Assembly: GCA_965224065.1 (NCBI GenBank)
Contig: CBDCYF010000005.1
Coordinates: 2,604,001-2,668,000 of the forward strand
Source of the DNA: JAOTZA01 sp965224065
Lineage (GTDB): Bacteria > Acidobacteriota > Thermoanaerobaculia > Multivoradales > JAHEKO01
Direction: 5' to 3'
DNA: 64,000 bases
A program made the position numbers and the translations under genes. Shown here piece after piece: positions 16,487 through 23,524 of this stretch (within the stretch, counting starts at the first letter, position 1; each line of letters opens with the position of its first letter). Below the pieces are notes generated by a model. It searched no databases. It was not told where the DNA came from and was given only the letters and a program-made list of their open reading frames with translations.

Positions 16487-18165
16487 CCTGACCCTGTGAG
16501 TTCGTCCGCGGTCGGGTAGAGCGGGCGGATGTCGACCGGCACGTCGACCAGCTTGTCGATTGCCCTCAACAGCTCGGGCGAGGGGTGCCCGTACTCGGCC
16601 AGGAAGGCCGAGGTGGCGGCATAGTCGCCGCGCGCCTGGAACATCAGCATCTCGTTCAGCAGGCTTTCGATGCCTTGGGGGAATTTGTCGGAGACGGTGC
16701 GGAAGCGGCCCTCGCCGTCGACCTCGAGCGCGCCCTTGCCGAGCAGATAGTTGAACTGCGAGACGACACCCTGCCCGTGGGCCTCGTGGACGCCAAAGCG
16801 CGCCGAGCGGAACAGACCCGCGACATAGGTGGGCTCCAGGGTGTCGCGGATCTCGGCCGGGATTTCGCCTTTGTCGACCAAGGCCAGGATGTTGTAGATC
16901 CCCATGACGTCGGCCTTGGCCTCTTCGAGGGTCGAGTAGAGCTCCTTGAGCTCGAGGCGTACCTCGGTCTCGCGGCCGTCGATGGTGATCTTGCCGGGGC
17001 CGAGGCCGTGGCTGAGCTCGTGCTGCAGGACCTCCATAAAGTAGGCGTCGAAGGAGATGTCGTCGACCTGATCCTTGGCCACCACGCGCTCGGCGATCGG
17101 CACCAGAATCTTGTCGAACTTGGCGCGCAGCACGTTGCGCAGCAAGACTTTCTTCGAGCCCTTTTCTTCGCGCACACGCTCGTCATTGGGCAGGTTGAAG
17201 GCCAGGGTCTGGACACCGGCCTTGGAGTCGCCGCCGACATAGACCTCGTCCACGACCCGGATCGGGCTGTCGGTGCCGCGCTCGTTTTTGTACTGGTCGG
17301 GAATCGGCAGGTTGCTCTCGAGCCACGGCAGCAGGTTCTTATAGCGTGTAAGCGCCGCCGACTCCTCGGGCACGTTGACGGTCACAAAGGCCTCGAAGGC
17401 CGCCTTGTAGCCAAAAAGACCGTCCTCGTAGGTCTCATAGGGTCCGATGGTGACCTCGACCGGCGAGTCGAGATCCATCCAGTCGAGATCGCTCTGGTAG
17501 TAGTCGTCGCTCGAGAAGGCGTCGGCTCGCGAGCGCAGGAACTTCTCGAGCGAAGCGTTGGATGTGAGATCGGCGGCGCGGCGCAGATGTGCGGCGGCGG
17601 GCTCGAGCCACTCACGGTAGACCTCGGAGTAGGGCACCGCGACGAGGTCATCGCCGGAGCGGCGGATGACGGTGAATAGACCGGTAAAGGCTTCTCGGTC
17701 GTCCGGGTGTTCTTCGAGCCAGGCTTCGAACTCCTCTTTCGAGATATCGATCGGGTAGTAACCGGCGCCGTCCGGGTGCTCCAGGTCGCCCATAAAGGGC
17801 TCCATCTCGTCGAGACGGTCCCAGGGGCCAAAGCTGACGTCGAAATAGGTACGCATCGCCTCGCTCGCGTCGGCGAGCCCGGCGCGCAGCTCGGGGTTTC
17901 CGACGTGAACCTGGCGCAGAAAGATTTCGTCCATCAGCCGGCCGGCGGCGATCAGCTCCTTGAGAACCTCGCGCTCGCCGTCGGGCACACCCGAGAGATC
18001 GGCCGAAAGCTCGGTGGGCGCAAATCGCGCCAGGCGGCGTGCGATGTTGGCGTCGGAGGTCATGTCTTCCGCGTCGGACGCCTCTTCCGTTTCGGTGGCC
18101 TGCTCCGCGGGCGGAACGCAACCGGCCAGCAAGAGGACGCAGGTGATGGCGAGCGCTTTCTTCAT
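16483..18165 (-). CDS. M49 (dipeptidyl-peptidase III)-like lipoprotein
   Basis: A 560-residue lipoprotein: signal peptide with lipobox LLLAGC, then an acidic linker. The zinc site is H382-E383-L-S-H386 in LQHELSHGLGPG; Glu in LEEAKADVMG (~414-415) is the likely third ligand, matching the EECRAE motif of DPP III. Classic M49 has HExxGH with six residues; this shorter HExxH form with GLGPG occurs in bacterial M49-like hydrolases. The lipid anchor points to a periplasmic or outer-membrane location, unlike cytosolic DPP III. ATG at 18165 opens the signal peptide MKKALAITCVLLLAGC. Confidence 0.85.
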   Translation of the reverse strand: MKKALAITCVLLLAGCVPPAEQATETEEASDAEDMTSDANIARRLARFAPTELSADLSGVPDGEREVLKELIAAGRLMDEIFLRQVHVGNPELRAGLADASEAMRTYFDVSFGPWDRLDEMEPFMGDLEHPDGAGYYPIDISKEEFEAWLEEHPDDREAFTGLFTVIRRSGDDLVAVPYSEVYREWLEPAAAHLRRAADLTSNASLEKFLRSRADAFSSDDYYQSDLDWMDLDSPVEVTIGPYETYEDGLFGYKAAFEAFVTVNVPEESAALTRYKNLLPWLESNLPIPDQYKNERGTDSPIRVVDEVYVGGDSKAGVQTLAFNLPNDERVREEKGSKKVLLRNVLRAKFDKILVPIAERVVAKDQVDDISFDAYFMEVLQHELSHGLGPGKITIDGRETEVRLELKELYSTLEEAKADVMGIYNILALVDKGEIPAEIRDTLEPTYVAGLFRSARFGVHEAHGQGVVSQFNYLLGKGALEVDGEGRFRTVSDKFPQGIESLLNEMLMFQARGDYAATSAFLAEYGHPSPELLRAIDKLVDVPVDIRPLYPTADELTGSG

Positions 18166-18243
18166 AGTGTCTCCTCGTCGTCGGGCCGCCTATGGTCCCA
18201 TAGCGCTGACGGCGAGGCAACGCGCGCGGTGCTGCCTTTCCCC

Positions 18244-18407
18244 GCAGCCCGTTTGAATGTCCGGCTGGAAACGGCGCTCGCTATTCGGCCTTGGCTGAGT
18301 TCGCTCGCGCCTCGTTGCTCGCCCGCGCGGACCAAGGCTCATAGCCGAGCGAGTGTCGTGCGCGCGCGGGCTCGCAGCGTTCCTGCCGGACATTCAAACC
18401 GGGCTGC
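18244..18407. repeat. Inverted-repeat element, copy B
   Basis: Arms GCAGCCCGTTTGAATGTCCG (18244-18263) and its complement at 18387-18407 with one extra C. The core is near-identical, inverted, to copy A (CAACGAGGCGCGAGC, GCGCCGTTTCCAG, CAGCGTTCCTGCCGG). Together with copy C it fills the 464-bp gap 18166-18629; I see no gene there. Confidence 0.8.
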
Positions 18408-18439
18408 GAAAGGACCGGCGCCATCATTTGCGAGCGGCA

Positions 18440-18606
18440 GGGTCGGCCGCGGTCGGAGGCTCCATCAGGGCCGTTTGACCGAGCGTAAGGCGCGGTCATG
18501 TTCAGTCCGAGCCCGATCCGGCGCGAGGGAAACCGAGGCGCGAGCACCCGATCGAGGGCCGAGTAGCTCGCGCCGTGCCCTGCGGAGACTCCGACCAGGC
18601 CGACCC
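18440..18606. repeat. Inverted-repeat element, copy C (diverged)
   Basis: Arms GGGTCGGCCGCGGTCGGAG (18440-18458) and CTCCGACCAGGCCGACCC (18589-18606). The internal GAGGCGCGAGCACCCGA and GTAGCTCGCGCCGT match copy A. It lies 33 bp downstream of copy B in the opposite core orientation. Confidence 0.65.
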
Positions 18607-18629
18607 GCCTTCTGAGATAGGGTTTCGTG

Positions 18630-18998
18630 ATGCTTCGCATGGGCCGGGAGGACTTCGAGCGCGTGGTGATCGAAGCTCTCGACAATCTGCCGGACGATCT
18701 GGCGCGCGCCATCGAGAATGTCGCGGTGACCGTCGAGGACGAGCCGAGCGACGATGACATCCGGAGTACCGGACTCGACCCGGATCACGACACCCTGCTG
18801 GGGCTCTATCAAGGCGTGCCCCTTCCCGAGCGTGGCCCGTCGTCCTACGGTCCCGATCTACCGGACCGCATCGTCGTCTACCGGTTGCCGCTGCTCGATG
18901 CCTGCCGCAACCGGCGGGAGCTGCTGCGCGAGATCCGCGACACCGTCATCCACGAGCTGGGGCACTACTTCGGGTTGCCCGAAGAAGAGTTGCCGTAG
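18630..18998 (+). CDS. Minimal metallopeptidase-fold (zincin_1/DUF1025) protein
   Basis: 122 residues with a single HExxH, DTVIHELGHYFGLPEEEL, near the C-terminus, the signature of the small bacterial zincin_1 family. The region before it (DRIVVYRLPLLDACRNRRELLREI) is also typical of the family. Cytoplasmic; no signal peptide. Physiological substrates of this family are not established. Start ATG 18630, with GTG 18627 and ATG 18639 as alternatives. Confidence 0.88.
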   Translation: MLRMGREDFERVVIEALDNLPDDLARAIENVAVTVEDEPSDDDIRSTGLDPDHDTLLGLYQGVPLPERGPSSYGPDLPDRIVVYRLPLLDACRNRRELLREIRDTVIHELGHYFGLPEEELP

Positions 18999-19023
18999 CG
19001 GCGGGCAGGGGGCGGGTCGTGAA

Positions 19024-19050
19024 CTGCCGGCAGAGGCGCCGGCCACTTCA
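19024..19050. repeat. Short REP-like hairpin, inverted copy
   Basis: CTGCCGGCAGAGGCGCCGGC followed by CACTTCA is the reverse complement of the GAAGCGGCCGGCG..CTGCCGG family seen at 14848. It sits between convergent genes. Confidence 0.55.
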
Positions 19051-19071
19051 GAAAGGCTGGCAGCTGCCGCT

Positions 19072-19278
19072 TCAGTCGGGCTTCAGGACCGAGAACGCCT
19101 CGGTGTCGTCGTCGTGCTTGGTGCCGACCGAGTTGCCGCACACAGAGCACAAAAAGTCGTACTGATTGCCGGTCGGCAGGACCAGCAGCAACCGCTTGCG
19201 AACCGGCGTGGCTCGCTGGCAGCGGGCGCAAAAAAGCTCTGTGGCTTCGAGCTCTTGAAAGGAATCAGGTCTGCGCAT
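19072..19278 (-). CDS. Small zinc-ribbon-like protein
   Basis: 68 residues with two C-x2-C pairs, LFCARCQRAT and FLCSVCGNSVG, 24-25 residues apart, enough to bind one zinc ion as a ribbon. No other domain. A small cytoplasmic protein of unknown role; many Acidobacteriota-like genomes carry such stand-alone ribbons (general impression, not searched). ATG 19278. Confidence 0.75.
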   Translation of the reverse strand: MRRPDSFQELEATELFCARCQRATPVRKRLLLVLPTGNQYDFLCSVCGNSVGTKHDDDTEAFSVLKPD

Positions 19279-19393
19279 CTATGTTCTCAGGAATTCTACC
19301 GATTGAAATAAGGACATCGCCTAGACGCGCCCAAATTCTGTGGATCTCTTAATAGTTTTTGGATACAGGTTGTGGGACGCTAACAAGCTGGCG

Positions 19394-20521
19394 ATGATGA
19401 TCGAGATCAAAGAGGCGGAGACTTTTTGGTATCTCGAGGGCTACGTCGACTCCGAGCGGCAAGCGTGGCGCACCATGATGCGTTCGTTTCCACTGAGGGT
19501 CGGCCGTGCCCCGACAGCGGATATTCGGCTGCGCTCGACCACGGTTTCGAATGAGCATCTGGAGCTGTGTCGGCGAGAAGACCGTATCTGGCTCAGAGAC
19601 TTGGGCAGCACCAACGGCACGTATGTCAATTTCATCCGGGTCACCGGTGAGGTCGAGCTCCACGAAGGCGACATCATCTTGCTCGGTGACCGCGAGCTGC
19701 GCTTGGCTCGCTATCGGTCCGCCGAGCACACGGCGACGGCAGCGATGTCGACGACCCAGCTCAGCGACTACTTCGCCAGCCGGGAGCGGGACTTCCACGT
19801 CATGATGCGGGAGCAAGCGCTGCTCTCTCATCTACAGCCGATGGTGAGTCTCGACGACCGTGAAACATTGCACGGGTTCGAGGTTCTCTCGCGAGGCTCG
19901 ATCGCAGGAGAGCAGGTCCCCCCTGCCGAGCTGTTCTCGGTGGCAGAGAAGCTCGGTCGCGAGCGCGAGCTGAGCGAGCTGTGCCGCAGCAAGGGAATGA
20001 CCGCGGCGACTCGGCTGTCCGAGGTACCGCGGATCTTCCTCAACACCCACCCCGCCGAGCTAGCGGAGCCGGGCGAGCTGCTCGAGTCGCTGGGGAGGCT
20101 CGCCGAGGCGCACGCCGAGACTCGTGTCGTGCTCGAGATCCACGAAGCCGCAGCCACCGGTCTGGAGTTGATTCGAACGTTACGCGGAGGGCTCGACAAC
20201 TTGGGCTACGAGTTGGCCTTTGACGATTTTGGCGCCGGTCACTCGCGGCTTCAAGAGATCGCCGAGGCGCCGCCGCACTACCTCAAGTTCGATCGCGGCC
20301 TGATTCACAAGGCCTATGAGTCCAAGCAGCGGATGCAACTGCTCGAGAGTCTCGTGCCCACCGTTCAGTCAATGGGAATGCAGCCGGTCGCAGAGGGTGT
20401 CGAGACACCGGAAGAGGCGGAGGCCTGCGCCGAGGTGGGCTTCCCCCTGGCGCAGGGGTTCCATTTCGGCCATCCGGCGCCGATCGACAGGACCGGCAAT
20501 GTGAACGCCGCCGAGACCTAG
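19394..20521 (+). CDS. FHA-EAL domain protein, predicted c-di-GMP phosphodiesterase
   Basis: About 375 residues from ATG 19394; a GTG at 19340 could add 18 residues of unconvincing sequence. An N-terminal FHA domain (LRVGRAPTADIRL, SNEHLEL, LRDLGSTNGTYVN) binds phosphothreonine peptides; a C-terminal EAL domain hydrolyses cyclic di-GMP. EAL catalytic positions look intact: E in GFEVLSR, N in FLNTHP, E in LEIHE, DD in FDDFGAG, K in LKFDR and E in VAEGVET. The pairing suggests turnover controlled by Ser/Thr phosphorylation. No kinase gene is adjacent. It converges with the next gene with a 4-bp overlap. Confidence 0.9.
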   Translation: MMIEIKEAETFWYLEGYVDSERQAWRTMMRSFPLRVGRAPTADIRLRSTTVSNEHLELCRREDRIWLRDLGSTNGTYVNFIRVTGEVELHEGDIILLGDRELRLARYRSAEHTATAAMSTTQLSDYFASRERDFHVMMREQALLSHLQPMVSLDDRETLHGFEVLSRGSIAGEQVPPAELFSVAEKLGRERELSELCRSKGMTAATRLSEVPRIFLNTHPAELAEPGELLESLGRLAEAHAETRVVLEIHEAAATGLELIRTLRGGLDNLGYELAFDDFGAGHSRLQEIAEAPPHYLKFDRGLIHKAYESKQRMQLLESLVPTVQSMGMQPVAEGVETPEEAEACAEVGFPLAQGFHFGHPAPIDRTGNVNAAET

Positions 20522-21699
20522 CTGCCGCCTTTTTTCGTGTAGGTCAGCTTCCGCATGACCGCCCAGTTCTCTCCGCCGTCGAACGAATTCTCGACCTGAA
20601 ACGAGAAACCGTCCTCGGTCACCTCCGAGAGCGTGCAGCGCCCGTGGACTTCCGCGCCAAAGACGCGGTAAGGAGTGCCGGTCTCGACGTTCGAGACCGT
20701 AAGCGTGCCGTCCTCGAGCTGGCCGACCTGGATGTCGAGATAGGTCTGCGCCGCGTTCATCTGGGTTAGGACATAGCGCTCCCGGAAGCGGTCGTAGGAG
20801 AAGTTCCTTGTGACCTCGACGCCGACGGAGTTGGTGAAGGTCTCGTGGATCAAGCCGCCGTTGAGCGAGGCGGCGATCACCGACTCGCGCGCGCTTTCAG
20901 AGAACTCGGGCTGCCGGGGGTTGGCCTTGGATTCCACCTTGACCGTCCACTCTCCGACCATGTTCTGAAAAAGGTCCATACCGGTGGCGACCGGCATGGA
21001 GAAGAAGGAGTCGTCGATGTCGACGTTGAGCTCGAGCTCTTGGATGTCCATGACGCGGTGACGGGTGTACCACTGGGACTCGACCCAGTGCGGGATCATC
21101 ACGCCCTGAACTTCCCGAAACTCGCCAAAAAACGTTCGGGCGGGCATCGGGCGCCCAAAGTCCGAGCCCGGAGACTCACGGGCGACCTCCAAATATGTTT
21201 TGGGGTCGAGATGCCAGGTTTCCTCGGATTCGTCGGCGCGCTTGAGCCGGATGCCGATCGTCGGACTGCCATCGAACTCGGTATCGCCCTCGACCAGCGA
21301 GGCCTCAAAGCCACGGTCTGCGTAGTCGAAGAGCGGTGTGCGGAACTCGATCTCGCGCTCCATCACCGCCAGATCCGGCGCGGAAGTGATCGGCTGGGGC
21401 CCCGCCTGGAAAAAGAAATTGTCCCACCAAAAGGTCTCGCCGTCGTAGCCGAGTACGATGCGGCCATCGTTCATGGTGTGGTCGAGATGGTAGAGGTTGC
21501 CGCGCTTGCGATGCAAGGTAAACGGCGCCACCTTGCTAAAGGCGGTGAAGTCGCCGGTCGCTCGCAACGTCTCGACCTTGTCCCAGGCCGCCCGTCCGCC
21601 CTTGGCCTCGATGTGTTTGGCGATGACGTCGTCGATCTCGGCCGCGCCCGCGGGGGCCGCCGCCAGGAGGGCGATGATGAGTAGGGATTTGGACCTCAT
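20518..21699 (-). CDS. Exported protein: LolA-like N-terminal half fused to DUF1579-like C-terminal half
   Basis: 393 residues with a signal peptide (MRSKSLLIIALLAAAPAGAA). Residues ~20-235 (HIEAKGGRAAWDKVETLRATG, then YDGETFWWDN, VQGVMIPHWVESQ) resemble LolA/LppX-type lipoprotein-carrier folds common in Acidobacteriota. Residues ~245-390 (NMVGEWTVKVES, SLNGGLIHETF, FSYDRFRERYVL) resemble DUF1579. GGAGAAGAGC precedes the ATG at 21699. Periplasmic; ligand unknown. The same-strand PQQ-like gene ends 11 bp upstream, so the two are probably co-transcribed. Confidence 0.72.
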   Translation of the reverse strand: MRSKSLLIIALLAAAPAGAAEIDDVIAKHIEAKGGRAAWDKVETLRATGDFTAFSKVAPFTLHRKRGNLYHLDHTMNDGRIVLGYDGETFWWDNFFFQAGPQPITSAPDLAVMEREIEFRTPLFDYADRGFEASLVEGDTEFDGSPTIGIRLKRADESEETWHLDPKTYLEVARESPGSDFGRPMPARTFFGEFREVQGVMIPHWVESQWYTRHRVMDIQELELNVDIDDSFFSMPVATGMDLFQNMVGEWTVKVESKANPRQPEFSESARESVIAASLNGGLIHETFTNSVGVEVTRNFSYDRFRERYVLTQMNAAQTYLDIQVGQLEDGTLTVSNVETGTPYRVFGAEVHGRCTLSEVTEDGFSFQVENSFDGGENWAVMRKLTYTKKGGS

Positions 21700-21709
21700 G
21701 CTCTTCTCC

Positions 21710-22948
21710 TTAGCCGTCCAGCCGGTAGCTGACCATCTCGGTGTGGTTGCGTAGATAGAGGCGGCCGTTGGCCAGAGTGGGCGACGTCCAGCTCCGCCCG
21801 GTCAGCGCCTGCACGCTGCCAGCCTCGGAGTAGCCCTCGCCGGAGGCCTCGATGCTCACCAGCTTGCCGCGGTCCGAAAGCACCAGCAGGTGTCCGTCGG
21901 CGTAGATCAGCGAGCCCTTGCCCAGCCCACGCTTGGCCCAGGCCATCTCGCCGGTCTCGACCGAAACGCTCTTGAGCGTGGCGTTGTCAAAGCCGTAGAG
22001 ATAGCCGTCGTGGGCTACGGCGGTCGAGAAATGGTTGCGGAGATTCGGCACCTTCCAGACCTCTTCCACCTTGGTCTCGGCCTGCTCGTCAACGCGGATA
22101 AGGGTGGCTCCCACCCCCTCGGCACCCGAGGCATAGATCATGTTGGGCGCGATAAAGACCGGGGAGGCGTGGGTTTCGCCCTGCGGCCACTCGTGCGCCC
22201 AGACTTCACCGCCGTCGGAGTCGATGCAGCGCAGCTTGCCGCCGGCGACATAGACGATGCGTCGCTCGCCCATGACGTCCATCGAGATCGGTGAGTTGTG
22301 CCCGGGCCGGCCGTCGCCGCTGGTCCAGACCACCTCGCCGGTCTTCTTGTCCAGCGCGGCGTAGGATTTACCCTCGCCGCCTCCGCCTTCGACCAGGAGC
22401 TTGTCGCCATCCACCAGGGCGGACATCGAGAAGCCCCAGTAGGGGCGCTGGCTGCCAAACGCCTCGGTGAGCTCGAGACGCCAGATCTCCGAGCCGTCCG
22501 AGGCCTTGAGCGCGGCCAGGGCGCCGTGCGAGCCCATCACGTAGACGGTCTCTCCGTCCACCGTGGGTGTGGCACGCGGGCCGTTGCCGAACTCGGTGTC
22601 GAGCTTGTCGCCGATCAACGTGCGCCAGACCTCTTTACCGGTTGCCGATTCAAAAGCGGCGGCGAACTCGACCGCCTTGTCCTCGTGCTCGGCGGCATAC
22701 ATGGTGTACAGGCGGTCCCCCACCACCGACATGCCCGAGTAGCCTTCACCGATCTCGACCCGCCAGACCTCCGGGGGACCGTCGTCGGTCCAGGTGGTCA
22801 GCAGCCCGGTCTCGGTCGACACGCCGTCGCGGGCGGTGCCGCGAAACTGCGGCCAATCGGCCGGCCCGGGCTCCGCGGCAAGCGGGCCGGCGGCCATGAG
22901 AACGAGGGCTGCCGCCAGGTGGGCGAATAGATTCTTGCTTCGATGCAT
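21710..22948 (-). CDS. PQQ-binding-like beta-propeller protein (exported)
   Basis: 412 residues. The ATG at 22948, preceded by AAGGAGGCG, is preferred because it opens a signal peptide ending at PLAAEPG. The mature protein starts WPQFRGTARDGVS, the usual entry of Planctomycetes/Acidobacteriota PQQ-like propellers, and has repeated blades (VVGDRLYTMY, TVDGETVYVMGSHGALAALKA, LLVLSDRGKLVSIEA). No evidence that PQQ is bound; most such proteins are of unknown function. Probably co-transcribed with the downstream LolA-like gene. Confidence 0.85.
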   Translation of the reverse strand: MHRSKNLFAHLAAALVLMAAGPLAAEPGPADWPQFRGTARDGVSTETGLLTTWTDDGPPEVWRVEIGEGYSGMSVVGDRLYTMYAAEHEDKAVEFAAAFESATGKEVWRTLIGDKLDTEFGNGPRATPTVDGETVYVMGSHGALAALKASDGSEIWRLELTEAFGSQRPYWGFSMSALVDGDKLLVEGGGGEGKSYAALDKKTGEVVWTSGDGRPGHNSPISMDVMGERRIVYVAGGKLRCIDSDGGEVWAHEWPQGETHASPVFIAPNMIYASGAEGVGATLIRVDEQAETKVEEVWKVPNLRNHFSTAVAHDGYLYGFDNATLKSVSVETGEMAWAKRGLGKGSLIYADGHLLVLSDRGKLVSIEASGEGYSEAGSVQALTGRSWTSPTLANGRLYLRNHTEMVSYRLDG

Positions 22949-23153
22949 CGAGCGCCTCCTTGAAAAAGCTCGGGGAGCGAAGTCGGTTTGATCGCACATA
23001 CGCGGAATCCGCGTCGGGGTTTCCGCTCGGGACCGTGAGACGCGCATTCTAATGGAAGCGGCCGGGGGCCTCCCAGCCGATCGACGATGGTGACACCAAC
23101 ACGGCTGGCAGAGTCGCCAGCCGCTTCATCCCGGTCGCAGACTCCCAGCGCTC

Positions 23154-23420
23154 TGAAGCGGCCGGCGCCCCTGCCGGCCGCCGGGCGGGGACAAGCCCCG
23201 CCGCTACCAGAGCAGGGTGGCTGTCGCTCCAGGCTCCAGTTGTAGGGGCCGGGCTTGTCCCGGCCCGTGGTCGCCCGTGCTTCGATGTGCGGGCGGGGGC
23301 AAGCCCCGCCGCTACCAGAGCAGGGTGACTGTCGCTCCAGGCTCCAGTTGTAGGGGCCGGGCTTGTCCCGGCCCGTGATCGCCCGTGCTTCGATGTGCGG
23401 GCGGAGGCAAGCCCCGCCCC
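23154..23420. repeat. REP-like hairpin plus 108-bp tandem repeat (two units) with large palindromes
   Basis: A short hairpin (TGAAGCGGCCGGCG type) at 23154-23180 is followed by two direct copies of a 108-bp unit (GCTACCAGAGCAGGGTG begins at 23203 and 23311). Each unit contains the palindromes GGGCGGGG-CAAG-CCCCGCC and GGGGCCGGGCTTGTCCCGGC. A partial third hairpin ends near 23420. The 576-bp gap 22949-23524 holds nothing else recognisable besides degenerate hairpins near 23053 and 23101. Confidence 0.8.
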
Positions 23421-23524
23421 TACCAGGTCGGTGGCTGCACGATCGCCGCGCCGTTCCCTGCGGAGCCTGCGCCGGTTCTCTATTCCCAACTCGGTCAGCC
23501 GTCCCGGTTACAATCCCCCAACCG

